A stretch of DNA of 64,000 bases, from positions 2,267,001 through 2,331,000 of the forward strand of contig NZ_CP076457.1 of assembly GCF_018866325.1 (NCBI RefSeq), given 5' to 3'. Shown here one piece after another: positions 42,641 to 52,630 of the stretch (positions within the stretch are counted from its first letter, which is position 1; each line of letters begins with the position of its first letter). This DNA is from Streptomyces sp. YPW6. Its GTDB lineage: Bacteria > Actinomycetota > Actinomycetes > Streptomycetales > Streptomycetaceae. The position numbers were made by a program, and so were the translations under genes. The notes under the pieces are model-generated. The model was given only the letters and a program-made list of their open reading frames with translations, searched no databases and was not told the origin of the DNA.

Positions 42641-44767
42641 ATGACCTCGCAGAAGCTGTCCTTTCCCCGCCAGCACGCCCGGACCCAGCGCTTCACTCTC
42701 GGCGCACCTCGCGCCTTCACCGTCTCACCGGATGAGACGCGTGTGATCTTCCTCCGCTCCACGTCCGGCACGGACCGGACCACCCGGCTCTGGGTGCTCG
42801 ACCCGGCGACCGGCGAGGAGCGGATCGCCGCCGATCCCGACGTTCTGCTGGGCGGTTCGACGGAGAAGCTGTCGGCGCGGGAGCGGGCACGGCGGGAGCG
42901 GACCCGGGAGGGTTCGTCGGGGATCGTCTCCTACGCGGTGGACGCGGCGGCGGAGTTGGCCGCGTTCGCGCTGTCCGGGAAGGTGTACGTCGCCGAGCTG
43001 CGGGCCGGGACCGCGCGGGCGCTGCCGGTGCCGGGCCCGGTGATCGACCCCCGCCCGTCCCCCGACGGCCGGCACGTCGCGTACGTGACCAAGGGCGCGC
43101 TGCGGGTGGTGGACGCGGCGGGCGAGGGCGACCGGGCGCTGGCCGAGCCGGAGGGCCCCGAGGTCACCTACGGGCTGGCGGAGTTCATCGCGGCCGAGGA
43201 GATGCAGCGCCACCGGGGTTTCTGGTGGTCGCCGCAGTCGGACCGGCTGCTGGTCGCGCGGGCCGACGAGAGCCCCGTACAGCGGTGGTACATCGCCGAT
43301 CCGGCCCACCCGGAGCGCCGGCCGGCCGAGGTCGCCTACCCGGCGGCGGGGACGCCCGACGCGGAGGTGCGGCTCTTCGTGGTGGACCTGGCGGGGGACC
43401 GTGCCGAAGTGGTCTGGGACCGGGAGGCGTTCCCGTACCTGGCCCAGGTCCACTGGTCGTCCGCGGGTGCTCCGCTGCTGCTGGTGCAGGCCCGCGACCA
43501 GCGCAGTCAGCGGTATCTGGCGGTGGACCCGGAGACGGGTGCGACCCGGATCGTCCATGTCGACGAGGACCCGGTCTGGCTCGATCTCTTCCCCGGGGTG
43601 CCCGCGTGGGCGCCGGACGGGCGGCTGGTGCGGATCGCCGACGAGGGCGGCGCGCGGGTGCTGGCGGTCGGGGACCGGCCGCTCACCGGGTCGCAGCTGC
43701 ACGTCCAGGCGGTGCTGGACATCGGGGAGTCGGACATCCTGGTCTCGGCGGTGGCCGGTGAGGACGCGGTCGAGCCGGAGGTCGGGCAGATCCATGTGTA
43801 CCGGGTCAACGAGCTGGGAATCGAGCGGATTTCCGAAGGGGTGGGTGTGCACTCCGCGGTCCGCTCGGGCACCCTCGCGGTGGTGGTCTCGGCCGTCCCC
43901 GAGGAACCCGGAACCGCCGCGTGGGTGGTGCGGGACGGGAAGCGCCTGGTCCGCGTCGCGAGCTTCGCCCAGGAGCCGGTGCTCGCCGCCCGCGTGACCC
44001 TCACCGAGGGGGGCGCACGGCGGATTCCGTGCGCCGTTCTGCTTCCGTCGGACTACCAGGAGTCGGACGGTCCCCTTCCGGTCCTGCTGGATCCGTACGG
44101 CGGGCCGCACGGCCGCCGGGTCCTCGCCGCCCACAACCCTCACCTGACCTCGCAGTGGTTCGCCGACCAGGGCTTCGCGGTGGTCGTCGCGGACGGGCGG
44201 GGCGCGCCGGGCCGCTCGCCGGCCTGGGAGAAGGCGGTGCGGGACGACTTCACCCTGACCCTCGACGACCAGATCGAGGCGCTGGAGGGGCTCGCGGGGC
44301 GGTTCCCGCTGGATCTGTCCCGGGTGGCGATCCGTGGCTGGTCGTACGGCGGTTACCTGGCGGGCCTCGCGGTGCTGCGCCGCCCGGACGTCTTCCACGC
44401 GGCCGTGGTGGGCGCCCCGGTCACGGACTGGCGGCTGTACGACACCCACTACACCGAGCGCTACCTCGGCGACCCGGCCCGGCAGCCGGAGGTGTACGCG
44501 GCCAGCTCCCTGGTCACCGACGACGGGCTGTCCGAACCCGCGTCCGAGGTGCGGCCGATGATGATCGTGCACGGTCTGGCCGACGACAACGTGGTGGTCG
44601 CGCACGCCCTGCGACTGTCCTCGGCGCTGCTGGCGGCCGGGCGGCCGCACGAGGTGCTGCCGCTGAGCGGGGTGACGCACATGACGCCGCAGGAGCAGGT
44701 CGCCGAGAACCTGCTCCTGCTCCAGGTGGACTTCCTCAAGCGGTCGCTGGGGCTGACCGGCGCCTGA
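42641..44767 (+). CDS. S9-family (dipeptidyl peptidase IV-like) serine peptidase
   Basis: 708 residues. An N-terminal beta-propeller (ALP-DPP IV type, with repeated PDxR and W-S-P motifs) is followed by the alpha/beta hydrolase domain: nucleophile in GWSYGGYLAG, Asp in HGLADDNVV and His in GVTHMTPQE. LLDPYGGPHGRRV is the oxyanion region. It releases dipeptides from peptides, without signal peptide, so it acts in the cytoplasm. TAGGTT at 42628-42633 is 7 bases before the ATG, suggesting a leaderless mRNA. Located beside oligopeptide import operons, whose peptides it could process. Confidence 0.93.
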   Translation: MTSQKLSFPRQHARTQRFTLGAPRAFTVSPDETRVIFLRSTSGTDRTTRLWVLDPATGEERIAADPDVLLGGSTEKLSARERARRERTREGSSGIVSYAVDAAAELAAFALSGKVYVAELRAGTARALPVPGPVIDPRPSPDGRHVAYVTKGALRVVDAAGEGDRALAEPEGPEVTYGLAEFIAAEEMQRHRGFWWSPQSDRLLVARADESPVQRWYIADPAHPERRPAEVAYPAAGTPDAEVRLFVVDLAGDRAEVVWDREAFPYLAQVHWSSAGAPLLLVQARDQRSQRYLAVDPETGATRIVHVDEDPVWLDLFPGVPAWAPDGRLVRIADEGGARVLAVGDRPLTGSQLHVQAVLDIGESDILVSAVAGEDAVEPEVGQIHVYRVNELGIERISEGVGVHSAVRSGTLAVVVSAVPEEPGTAAWVVRDGKRLVRVASFAQEPVLAARVTLTEGGARRIPCAVLLPSDYQESDGPLPVLLDPYGGPHGRRVLAAHNPHLTSQWFADQGFAVVVADGRGAPGRSPAWEKAVRDDFTLTLDDQIEALEGLAGRFPLDLSRVAIRGWSYGGYLAGLAVLRRPDVFHAAVVGAPVTDWRLYDTHYTERYLGDPARQPEVYAASSLVTDDGLSEPASEVRPMMIVHGLADDNVVVAHALRLSSALLAAGRPHEVLPLSGVTHMTPQEQVAENLLLLQVDFLKRSLGLTGA

Positions 44768-44797
44768 ACCGCCCGCGGCGCCCCGCCCGACCCCGGT

Positions 44798-45235
44798 TCA
44801 CCAGCGGGGCGGCGGGGACGAGGGCGGGGGCCCGAAGCCGCCCGGCGGAGGGCCGAAGCCGGGGGCCTGGGGCGGCCGGTGGCCCTGCGGCCCGTACGGG
44901 CCGGGGGCTCCTCGCCCTGCGGCACGGGACGGCGGCCCGCCGCTCCCACCACGATCGGGGCGAGTCCGGCCACCAGCGCGGCGTGCGGGGTGAGCAGCGC
45001 CCGGTCGCGGAGCTCTTCCGGGGCCGGGGCGTCGGCGACGGTCCAGATGCCGGGCAGCCGCAGGACGAAGGCCACGACGCCGGTGACCATCAGGACCGGG
45101 ACGGCCGGAGGCGGAGCGGAGTGCCGCCACGGCCGCGGCGGCACAGGCGAGCAGGAGGACGAGGCTGGTGGAGGTGGCGGCGGGCGACCGGCCGGAGCGC
45201 CAGGACGACGCTCCGGCCGGACCACGGCACCCGCA
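44798..45235 (-). pseudogene. small membrane protein with disrupted frame
   Basis: Start GTG 45233-45235 (MRVPWSGRSVVLAL). Four pieces that look like one protein lie in changing frames: the start, then a helix TSTSLVLLLACAAAAVAALR, then VPVLMVTGVVAFVLRLPGIW with ALLTPHAALVAGLAPIVV, then a C-terminal Gly/Pro tail (GPYGPQGHRPPQ) ending at 44798. At least three single-base shifts are needed (near 45170, 45105 and 44920). Either a decayed gene or poor sequence. It would be a four-helix protein of about 145 residues, function unknown. Confidence 0.55.
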
Positions 45236-45321
45236 CGGCCGTACGCTGTTCAGGATGAGGCGTTCGTATATCGGAGCGGCGACGGCGGAGTTGCTGACGT
45301 GTTAACGATCCTGACGCCGCT

Positions 45322-46617
45322 TCATGACGTTTCGTCCTCCCCGGGCCCCGGGGTCTCCCCCGGTCCCGGGGGCTCCTTCGGTCCGGCGGTACCCGTCGAT
45401 CCCGGGGTCTGCTCCGGCCCCGGAGTACCCACCGGCCCCGGGGACTCCGCCCGCCCCGGTGACTCCGCCGGTCCCGAGGTCTCCAGTTCGCCCTCCGGCG
45501 GCACCACGAGCTTCTCCTCCGCGAAGTGGCACGCCGAATCGTGCCGGGCCGGAGTGTCAACGAGCCGGAACTCCGCGGGGACCGCCAGCAGCGGCACCTC
45601 CAGTTCGCACCGCTCCTGCGCCTTCCAGCACCGGGTGCGGAAGCGGCAGCCGGAGGGGATGTTGGCGGGCGAGGGGACGTCACCGTGCAGGATGATCCGT
45701 TCCCGGTGCTCGCGGGCGGTCGGGTCCGGGACGGGCACGGCGGACAGCAGCGCCTGCGTGTACGGGTGGGTGGGGTGGTCGTAGATCTCCGCGTCGGAGC
45801 CGATCTCCACGATCCGGCCCAGGTACATCACGCCGACCCGGTCGGAGATGTGCCGGACGATGGACAGGTCGTGCGCGATGAAGACGAAGCTGAGGTTGAA
45901 CTCCGCCTGGAGCCGGTCCAGCAGGTTGACCACCTGGGCCTGCACGGAGACGTCCAGCGCGGAGACCGGCTCGTCGGCGACGATGATCTCGGGGTTGAGC
46001 GCGAGACCGCGGGCGATCCCGATGCGCTGGCGCTGGCCGCCGGAGAACTGGTGCGGATAGCGGTTGATGTACTCCGGGTTGAGCCCGACGACGTCCAGCA
46101 GGTCCTGCACCTTCTGCCGCCGGCTGCCCTTGGGGGCGACCTCGGGGTGGATCTCGTACGGCTCCCCGATGATGTCCCCGACCGTCATCCGGGGGTTCAG
46201 CGAGGTGTACGGGTCCTGGAACACCATCTGGATGTTGCGGCGGACCGCCTTCAGCGCGCGGCCGGACAGCCGGGAGATGTCCTCGCCCTTGTAGCGGATC
46301 GCCCCGGCGGTGGGGCGTTCCAGGTGGACGAGCATCTTGGCGACGGTCGACTTGCCGCAGCCCGACTCCCCCACGATGCCCAGCGTCTCGCCCGCGTACA
46401 GGTCGAAGTCGACGCCGTCGACGGCCCTGACCGCGCCGATCTGCCGCCTGAAGAGGATGCCCTGGGTGAGCGGGTAGTGCTTGGCGAGGCCGCGCACCTG
46501 GAGGATCGGGTCGCCCTCGGTGTACGGGGCGGCGGTGTCCTCGCCCGCGGTGGACAGCAGGGTGGAGCCGGCCGCGCCGCCACCGGTCTTCCCGTTCCCC
46601 TCGCGGTCAGCGTGCAT
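45322..46617 (-). CDS. oligopeptide ABC transporter ATPase, OppF type (operon 1)
   Basis: 431 residues from ATG 46615-46617, overlapping the end of the upstream ATPase gene by 11 bp. Walker [10 protein letters not shown], signature [15 protein letters not shown], Walker [13 protein letters not shown]. The C-terminal oligo/dipeptide domain with [15 protein letters not shown] follows at about 330-345. An extra C-terminal tail of Pro-Gly-Glu/Thr triplets (about 45 residues) is not found in the operon 2 paralogue. Together with the next four genes upstream it forms a peptide importer. Confidence 0.9.
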   Translation of the reverse strand: MHADREGNGKTGGGAAGSTLLSTAGEDTAAPYTEGDPILQVRGLAKHYPLTQGILFRRQIGAVRAVDGVDFDLYAGETLGIVGESGCGKSTVAKMLVHLERPTAGAIRYKGEDISRLSGRALKAVRRNIQMVFQDPYTSLNPRMTVGDIIGEPYEIHPEVAPKGSRRQKVQDLLDVVGLNPEYINRYPHQFSGGQRQRIGIARGLALNPEIIVADEPVSALDVSVQAQVVNLLDRLQAEFNLSFVFIAHDLSIVRHISDRVGVMYLGRIVEIGSDAEIYDHPTHPYTQALLSAVPVPDPTAREHRERIILHGDVPSPANIPSGCRFRTRCWKAQERCELEVPLLAVPAEFRLVDTPARHDSACHFAEEKLVVPPEGELETSGPAESPGRAESPGPVGTPGPEQTPGSTGTAGPKEPPGPGETPGPGEDETS

Positions 46618-47584
46618 CGAGCGTCTCCTTCCAGAAGTGGCAGGCGCTGCGGCGCTGTTCGTCGACCTCGTAGAGCGGCGGCACATCGCTGCGGCACACG
46701 TCCCGGGCCATCGGGCAGCGGGGGTTGAAGGCGCAGCCGGGCGGGATGCGGGTGAGGTTGGGCGGCAGGCCCTTGATCGCGTACAGCTCCCGGCCCTTCT
46801 GGTCCAGGCGCGGGATCGACTGGAGAAGGCCCCTGGTGTACGGGTGGGCGGGCGCCTTGTAGATCTCGTGGACGGGGGCGGTCTCGACGATGCGGCCCGC
46901 GTACATGACGGCGATCTTGTCGGCGACGTCGGCGACGACGCCGAGGTCGTGGGTGATCAGGATGAGTCCCATGTTCAGCTCGCGCTGGAGTTCCGCGAGG
47001 AGCTCCATGACCTGGGCCTGGACGGTCACGTCGAGGGCCGTGGTGGGCTCGTCGGCGATGATCAGGGACGGTTCGAGTGCCATGGCCATGGCGATCATGA
47101 TGCGCTGGCGCATCCCGCCGGAGAACTGGTGCGGATACTGGTTGACGCGTTCCTTTGCGGCGGGGATGCGGACCCGGTCCATCAGCTCGACCGCCCTGGC
47201 CCTGGCGTCCTTGCGGGACATGCCGCGGTGCACGACGAACATCTCGCCGAGCTGCTGGCCGACGGTGAGGACCGGGTTCAGCGAGGACAGGGCGTCCTGG
47301 AAGATCATGGCCATCTCCTGGCCGCGGATCTTGCGCCGCTCGTCCGGCTTGAGCTTCAGCAGGTCCTGGTCCTTGAAGAGGATCTCCCCGCCGGCGATCT
47401 TCCCGGGCGGCATGTCGAGGATGCCCATGACGGCCTGGGCGGTGACGGACTTGCCGGACCCGGACTCGCCGAGGACGGCGAGCGTCTCGCCCTCGGCCAC
47501 CGAGTAGTTGACCCCGTTGACGGCCTTGGCGACGCCTTCGCGGGTGTGGAACTCCACGTACAGGTCGCGCACTTCGAGCAACAT
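46607..47584 (-). CDS. oligopeptide ABC transporter ATPase, OppD type (operon 1)
   Basis: 325 residues from ATG 47582-47584. It begins with [20 protein letters not shown]; Walker [10 protein letters not shown], signature [15 protein letters not shown], Walker [14 protein letters not shown]-terminal cysteine-containing [14 protein letters not shown] is the OppD/DppD domain. It pairs with the OppF protein below the permeases. Confidence 0.92.
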   Translation of the reverse strand: MLLEVRDLYVEFHTREGVAKAVNGVNYSVAEGETLAVLGESGSGKSVTAQAVMGILDMPPGKIAGGEILFKDQDLLKLKPDERRKIRGQEMAMIFQDALSSLNPVLTVGQQLGEMFVVHRGMSRKDARARAVELMDRVRIPAAKERVNQYPHQFSGGMRQRIMIAMAMALEPSLIIADEPTTALDVTVQAQVMELLAELQRELNMGLILITHDLGVVADVADKIAVMYAGRIVETAPVHEIYKAPAHPYTRGLLQSIPRLDQKGRELYAIKGLPPNLTRIPPGCAFNPRCPMARDVCRSDVPPLYEVDEQRRSACHFWKETLDAR

Positions 47585-47597
47585 GGCAATCGGCTCC

Positions 47598-48575
47598 TCA
47601 GCGCAGCTTGGGGTCGAGGGCGTCGCGCACCGCGTCGCCGAGCATGATGAACGCGAGCACCGTGATCGCCAGCGCTCCGGCGGGCCAGAGCAGCATGTGC
47701 GGGGCGTTGCGGACGTAGTTGGCCGCCGCGGAGATGTCAATGCCCCAGGAGACGGCCGGGTCCTTCAGGCCGACGCCGAGGAAGGACAGGGTCGCCTCCA
47801 GCGAGATGTACGTGCCGAGCGCGATGGTCGCCACGACGATGACGGGCGCGATGGCGTTCGGGGTGATGTGGCGCAGCATCATGCGGGAGTTGGAGGCGCC
47901 GAGTGCGCGGGCCGCCTGCACGTAGTCGTTCTGTTTGGCGGTGATGACCGAGCCGCGGGCGATACGGGCGATCTGGGGCCAGCCGAGCAGGACGATGAAG
48001 CCGACGACGGGCCAGACGGTGGAGCTGGTGACGACGGAGAGGAAGACCAGACCGCCCAGGACGACGGGGATGCCGAAGAAGACGTCGGTGAGGCGGGAGA
48101 GGCCCGCGTCCCACCAGCCGCCGAAGAAGCCCGCGAGTCCGCCGAGGACGCTGCCGAGGATCGCCACGCCGAGGGTCGCGCAGACGCCGACGGTCACCGA
48201 GGTGCGGGTGCCGTAGACGACGCGGGTGTAGACGTCGCGGCCCTGCGGGTCGAAGCCGAAGGGGTGGCCGGGCTCGGACCCCTTCTGGGCGTCGGCCAGG
48301 TCCGCCTGGAGCGGGTCGCCGCTCGCGATGAGCGATGGCCAGATCGAGATGACCACCAGGAAGAGGATGACCAGCGAGGAGATGATGAAGACCGGGTTGC
48401 GCCGCAGGTCGCGCCAGGCGTCCGACCAGAGGCTCCGCGGCTTTCCGGTGGGCCCGGTGCCGTCGGGTCCGTCGAGGTTCTTCTCCAGGCTGGTGCCCTC
48501 CTCCATGGCGAGGTCCGTCGGCCCGCCGGCGCCCCCCTGGGAGATCGCTTCGTCCGGGGTCTGCGGCTCAGGCAT
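47598..48575 (-). CDS. oligopeptide ABC permease, OppC type (operon 1)
   Basis: 325 residues. About 60 cytoplasmic residues, then six helices; the ABC-coupling EAA loop is VQAARALGASNSRMMLRHI. RSLWSDAWRDLRRNP and PHPFGFDPQGRD-like segment (HPFGFDPQGRDV) are typical of DppC/OppC. Overlaps the upstream permease gene by 8 bp. Confidence 0.92.
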   Translation of the reverse strand: MPEPQTPDEAISQGGAGGPTDLAMEEGTSLEKNLDGPDGTGPTGKPRSLWSDAWRDLRRNPVFIISSLVILFLVVISIWPSLIASGDPLQADLADAQKGSEPGHPFGFDPQGRDVYTRVVYGTRTSVTVGVCATLGVAILGSVLGGLAGFFGGWWDAGLSRLTDVFFGIPVVLGGLVFLSVVTSSTVWPVVGFIVLLGWPQIARIARGSVITAKQNDYVQAARALGASNSRMMLRHITPNAIAPVIVVATIALGTYISLEATLSFLGVGLKDPAVSWGIDISAAANYVRNAPHMLLWPAGALAITVLAFIMLGDAVRDALDPKLR

Positions 48576-49491
48576 AGCGGATCCTCGGGTCGAGTACGGC
48601 GTACAGGAGGTCGACGATCAGGTTGGCGGCCAGGAAGACGAGGACGAGGATCGTGACGAAGCCGACGACGGTCTGGGAGTTCTGCCGCAGGATGCCCTGG
48701 TAGAGCTGGTAGCCGACGCCGTGGATGTTGAAGATCCGCTCGGTGACGATGGCCCCGCCCATCAGCGCGCCCACGTCGGTGCCGATGAAGGTGACGACGG
48801 GGATGAGGGAGTTGCGCAGCAGGTGCCGGACGACGACCCGGCGCCGGGGCAGCCCCTTGGCGACGGCGGTGCGTACGTAGTCGGCGCGGGCGTTCTCCGC
48901 GATCGAGGTCCGGGTGAGCCGGGTGACGTAGGCGAGCGAGACGGAGGCCAGGACCAGCCCGGGGACGAGGAGTTCGTTGAAGGTGGGGTCGGCGGAGACC
49001 GAGGGCTTGATGATGCCCCACTTGACGCCCAGGAGGAGCTGGAGCAGCAGGCCGGTGACGAAGGTGGGGACGGCGATGACGATCAGCGTCAGGACGAGGA
49101 CGGTGGTGTCGACGGGCCTTCCGCGCCGCAGACCGGTGACGACGCCGAGCGTGATGCCGATGACGATCTCGAAGACCACCGCGACGATGGTGAGCCGGAT
49201 CGTGATGGGGAAAGCGGTGGCCATCAGCTCGGTGACCTTCTGGCCGTTGAACGCGGTGCCGAAGTCGCCGGTGAACACGTTGCCCATGTAGGTCAGGTAT
49301 TGCTGCCAGACCGGCTTGTCGAGGCCGAACTCGGAGCGCAGCTGGGCAGCGGTGGCCGGGTCGCACTGGCGGTCGCCGCAGAGGCCCGCGATGGGGTCGC
49401 CCATCACGTTCACCATGAGGAAGATCAACAGCGTGGTGCCGAAGAAGACGGGGATCATCTGCAGCAGCCGCCGGATCACATAACGTCCCAT
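48568..49491 (-). CDS. oligopeptide ABC permease, OppB type (operon 1)
   Basis: 307 residues from ATG 49489-49491 (MGRYVIRRLLQMIPV) with GGAG upstream; a longer frame exists but is not family-like. Six helices; the EAA loop is VRTAVAKGLPRRRVVVRHLL. Start RYVIRRLLQMIPVFFGTTLL is the standard DppB N terminus. It is separated by 194 bp from the binding-protein gene. Confidence 0.92.
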   Translation of the reverse strand: MGRYVIRRLLQMIPVFFGTTLLIFLMVNVMGDPIAGLCGDRQCDPATAAQLRSEFGLDKPVWQQYLTYMGNVFTGDFGTAFNGQKVTELMATAFPITIRLTIVAVVFEIVIGITLGVVTGLRRGRPVDTTVLVLTLIVIAVPTFVTGLLLQLLLGVKWGIIKPSVSADPTFNELLVPGLVLASVSLAYVTRLTRTSIAENARADYVRTAVAKGLPRRRVVVRHLLRNSLIPVVTFIGTDVGALMGGAIVTERIFNIHGVGYQLYQGILRQNSQTVVGFVTILVLVFLAANLIVDLLYAVLDPRIRYA

Positions 49492-49630
49492 GAGGGGCTC
49501 CGGGGGGTCGTGGCTAGCAGTACCGGGCGGGTCGTGCGCGAAGGTCACGGGGTGCGCGGACGGCACGCGTGCGCGAGGGGCACGGGTGCGCGGACGGCAC
49601 GGGAGGCGCGGACGGCGCGGGAGGTGCGAA

Positions 49631-49669
49631 GACGGCCGGGGCGCCGGCGTGTCGGGCGTCCCGGCCGTC
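49631..49669 (-). terminator. hairpin between binding protein and permease, operon 1
   Basis: A 15-bp stem with one G-T pair (49631-49645 with 49655-49669) about 17 bases after the stop of the binding-protein gene. The gap also contains three copies of GCGCGGACGGC-like sequence near 49555-49620. Confidence 0.55.
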
Positions 49670-49685
49670 CGCGTCGCTCAGCGCG

Positions 49686-51320
49686 TCACTTGACGGTGAT
49701 CTCCTCGTAGACCGGGACGCTGAACGGGTTCAGCTCGACGTTGTCGATGCGGTCCGAGTAGCCGGCGCTGCCGTTCTGGTACCAGAGCGGGATGACCGGC
49801 ATCTCGGTGACGAGGATCTTCTCCGCGTCCTGGAAGGTGGTGATCGCCTTGGCCTTGTCGCTCTCGGCGTTGGCCTGGTCGACCAGGTCGTCGAACTGCT
49901 GGTTGCTCCACTTGCCGTCGTTGGACGGGGCGTTGGTGTAGTAGAGCGGCTGGAGGAAGTTCTGGATCAGCGGGTAGTCCATCTGCCAGCCCGCGCGCCA
50001 GGGTCCGGTGAGCTTCTGGGTGGAGACCTGGGCGCGGAAGTCGGCGAAGGTGCCGACGGGGCCGCCGACGCAGGCCCTGTTGTTGCCCATCACGTTGTTG
50101 ATGCTGTTGCAGACGGCGTCGACCCATTCCTTGTGGGAGCCGGTGTCCGCGTTGTACGAGATCTTCAGCTGGCCGCCGGGGATGCCGCCGCCCTCGTCGA
50201 TCAGCTTCTTGGCCTCGTCCTTGTTGTACGTGCACTCCTTGCCGCAGAGCCCTTCCTTGAAGCCGCCGTCCTCGCCGAGGACCGGGGAGGTCCAGTCGGA
50301 GGCGGGGGTGCGGGTCTTCTGGAAGATCTGTTCGGTGATCTGCGGCCGGTTGATCGCCATCGACAGGCCCTGGCGGACCTTGCGCGCGTCGTCGGTGTCC
50401 CACTCCTCCTCGTAGAAGGGGAAGGCCAGGGTCTGGATGATGCCGGCGGGGGTGTTGATGTACCGGTCGCCGAGGTCGGCCTCGACGTTGCGGAGCTGGG
50501 AGGCGGGGACGTCGTCGACGAGGTCGAGGTTGCCCGCGGTGAGGTCGGTGTAGGCGGTGTTGTTGTCGGTGAAGACCTTGAGGTCGACGCCGCCGTTCTT
50601 CGCCTTGTCGTCGCCCGGGTAGTCGTCCCACCTGCGCAGCTTCATCGAGGAGCCCTTGGCGTACGCCTCGATGGTGTACGGGCCGTTCCCGACGGGCTTG
50701 GAGAGCCAGGCGTCGTGGTCGTCGTAGAAGGCCTTGGGCAGCGGGACGAAGGCGCTGTAGCCCAGGGTGTCGGGCCACAGGGAGAACTTCTGCGTGAGCT
50801 TGGCGGTGAAGGTCAGGTCGTCGACCACCTTCAGGCCGGACATGGTCTCGGCGGAGGCGGAGCCGGACTCCGGGTGGACCTCGTCGTAGCCCTCGATGTA
50901 CTGGAAGAAGTAGGCGTTCTTCTGGTTGTTCTTCAGGGCGGCGCCGTAGTTCCAGGCGTCGACGAAGGAGTTCGCGGTGACCTTCTCGCCGTTGGAGAAC
51001 GTCCAGCCGTCCTTGAGCTTGATCGTGAAGCTCTGGGAGTCCGTCGAGTCGATCGACTCGGCGATCATGTTCTTGGCCTCGCCGGTCTTCGGGTCGTAGC
51101 GGATGAGTCCGCGGAAGACCATGTCGAGGACCTTGCCGCCCTGGACCTCGTTGGTGTTGGCGGGCTCCAGCGGGTTCTGCGGGTCTCCCCAGGAGGAGCT
51201 GACGATGCCGTCGGCGCCGCCGCCGCTGCCACCGTCGCCGTCACCGCCGCCGCAGGCCGTCGCCGCGAGAGCGACGGCCACCGCACAGGCGGCCCACCTG
51301 ACGTGTGTGGCTCCGCGCAT
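49686..51320 (-). CDS. oligopeptide-binding lipoprotein (operon 1)
   Basis: 544 residues, ATG with TAGGAGG upstream. Lipoprotein signal MRGATHVRWAACAVAVALAA with lipobox LAATAC, then a Gly-rich flexible stretch. The SBP_bac_5 (OppA/DppA) fold is seen in LKDGWTFSNGEKVTANSFVDAW, VPLPKAFYDD, GNGPYTIEAY and RQGLSMAINRPQI (each shown in short form). It captures peptides outside the cell for the downstream permeases. First gene of its operon with its own upstream region of 167 bp. Confidence 0.93.
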   Translation of the reverse strand: MRGATHVRWAACAVAVALAATACGGGDGDGGSGGGADGIVSSSWGDPQNPLEPANTNEVQGGKVLDMVFRGLIRYDPKTGEAKNMIAESIDSTDSQSFTIKLKDGWTFSNGEKVTANSFVDAWNYGAALKNNQKNAYFFQYIEGYDEVHPESGSASAETMSGLKVVDDLTFTAKLTQKFSLWPDTLGYSAFVPLPKAFYDDHDAWLSKPVGNGPYTIEAYAKGSSMKLRRWDDYPGDDKAKNGGVDLKVFTDNNTAYTDLTAGNLDLVDDVPASQLRNVEADLGDRYINTPAGIIQTLAFPFYEEEWDTDDARKVRQGLSMAINRPQITEQIFQKTRTPASDWTSPVLGEDGGFKEGLCGKECTYNKDEAKKLIDEGGGIPGGQLKISYNADTGSHKEWVDAVCNSINNVMGNNRACVGGPVGTFADFRAQVSTQKLTGPWRAGWQMDYPLIQNFLQPLYYTNAPSNDGKWSNQQFDDLVDQANAESDKAKAITTFQDAEKILVTEMPVIPLWYQNGSAGYSDRIDNVELNPFSVPVYEEITVK

Positions 51321-51427
51321 GAAGTGCCTCCTAGAGTCATCGAGTAGCTCAATGCCTCATATCACCGCATAACGCCACACATCGCATGCGGGGTTGCCCC
51401 GTACGGGCAGGGGGGCGGCGGACACGG

Positions 51428-51466
51428 CGCAGGCCCGGTCCCCCTCGGAGGGGGACCGGGCCTGCG
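51428..51466 (-). terminator. terminator after operon 2
   Basis: 17-bp perfect stem (51428-51444 with 51450-51466), 5-base loop, about 20 bases after the stop of the operon 2 OppF gene and before the operon 1 binding-protein gene. Confidence 0.85.
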
Positions 51467-51487
51467 TCGTTCGACCGACGGAGGCGG

Positions 51488-52630
51488 TCACGCCGCGTGC
51501 ACGACGTCCTTGTCCTCGGCGAAGTGGCACGCCGACTCGTGCGCCGCCGGGGTGTCCACGGAGACGAAGCGCTCGGGGATCGCGAGCAGGGGCTCCTCCG
51601 TCGCGCAGCGGTCCTCCGCCTTCCAGCAGCGGGTGCGGAAGCGGCAGCCGGAGGGCGGGTTCGCCGGTGACGGAACGTCACCGGTCAGGATGATCCGCTC
51701 GCGTCCCTCGCGGGCCGACGGGTCGGGGACCGGGACCGCCGACAGCAGCGCCTGGGTGTAGGGGTGCGTCGGGTGGTCGTAGATCTGCGTGTCCGTGCCG
51801 ATCTCGGCCATCTTGCCGAGGTACATCACGCCGACCCGGTCGGAGATGTGCCGGACGATGGACAGGTCGTGCGCGATGAAGACGTAGGACAGGTTGAACT
51901 CGTCCTGGAGCTTCTCCATCAGGTTGATGACCTGGGCCTGCACCGACACGTCGAGCGCGGAGACCGGCTCGTCGCAGATGATGATCTCCGGGTTGAGCGC
52001 GAGGCCGCGGGCGATCCCGATGCGCTGGCGCTGGCCGCCGGAGAACTGGTGCGGGTACCGGTTGATGTACTCCGGGTTCAGACCCACGACGTCCAGGAGC
52101 TCCTGGACGCGGCGGCGCCGGTCGCCCTTCGGTGCCACCTCGGGGTGGATGTCGAAGGGCTCCCCGATGATGTCGCCGACCGTCATGCGCGGGTTCAGCG
52201 AGGTGTACGGGTCCTGGAACACCATCTGGATGTTGCGGCGGACCGCCTTCAGCGCGCGGCCGGACAGCTTGGTGATGTCCTGGCCCTTGTAGAAGACCTC
52301 GCCGGCCGTCGCCCGCTCCAGGGTCATCAGGAGCTTGGCGACCGTGGACTTGCCACAGCCGGACTCGCCCACGATGCCCAGGGTCTCACCGGCGTACAGG
52401 TCGAAGGAGATCCCGTCGACGGCCTTGACCGCGCCGATCTGCTTCTTGAAGAGGATGCCCTGGGTCAGCGGGAAGTGCTTGACCAGGTTGCGCACCTGGA
52501 GGATCGGCTCGCCCTGGCTGACGGATGCGTCGACGGCGGCTACGGCCTCCGCCTCGGTCGCGGCGTCCGCGGTCTCCACGTCGGAGACGTTCGGGGCGGC
52601 GTCCACGGGCTCCTTGTCGAGCTCAGCCAT
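51488..52630 (-). CDS. BldK-like oligopeptide ABC ATPase, OppF type (operon 2)
   Basis: 380 residues. It is highly similar to the operon 1 paralogue over the ATPase domain: [37 protein letters not shown]-terminal [15 protein letters not shown] short acidic N-terminal extension (DAAPNVSDVETADAATEAEA in part) replaces the operon 1 N terminus and the Pro-Gly tail is absent. Overlaps the upstream ATPase gene by 8 bp. Last gene before the terminator. Confidence 0.92.
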   Translation of the reverse strand: MAELDKEPVDAAPNVSDVETADAATEAEAVAAVDASVSQGEPILQVRNLVKHFPLTQGILFKKQIGAVKAVDGISFDLYAGETLGIVGESGCGKSTVAKLLMTLERATAGEVFYKGQDITKLSGRALKAVRRNIQMVFQDPYTSLNPRMTVGDIIGEPFDIHPEVAPKGDRRRRVQELLDVVGLNPEYINRYPHQFSGGQRQRIGIARGLALNPEIIICDEPVSALDVSVQAQVINLMEKLQDEFNLSYVFIAHDLSIVRHISDRVGVMYLGKMAEIGTDTQIYDHPTHPYTQALLSAVPVPDPSAREGRERIILTGDVPSPANPPSGCRFRTRCWKAEDRCATEEPLLAIPERFVSVDTPAAHESACHFAEDKDVVHAA

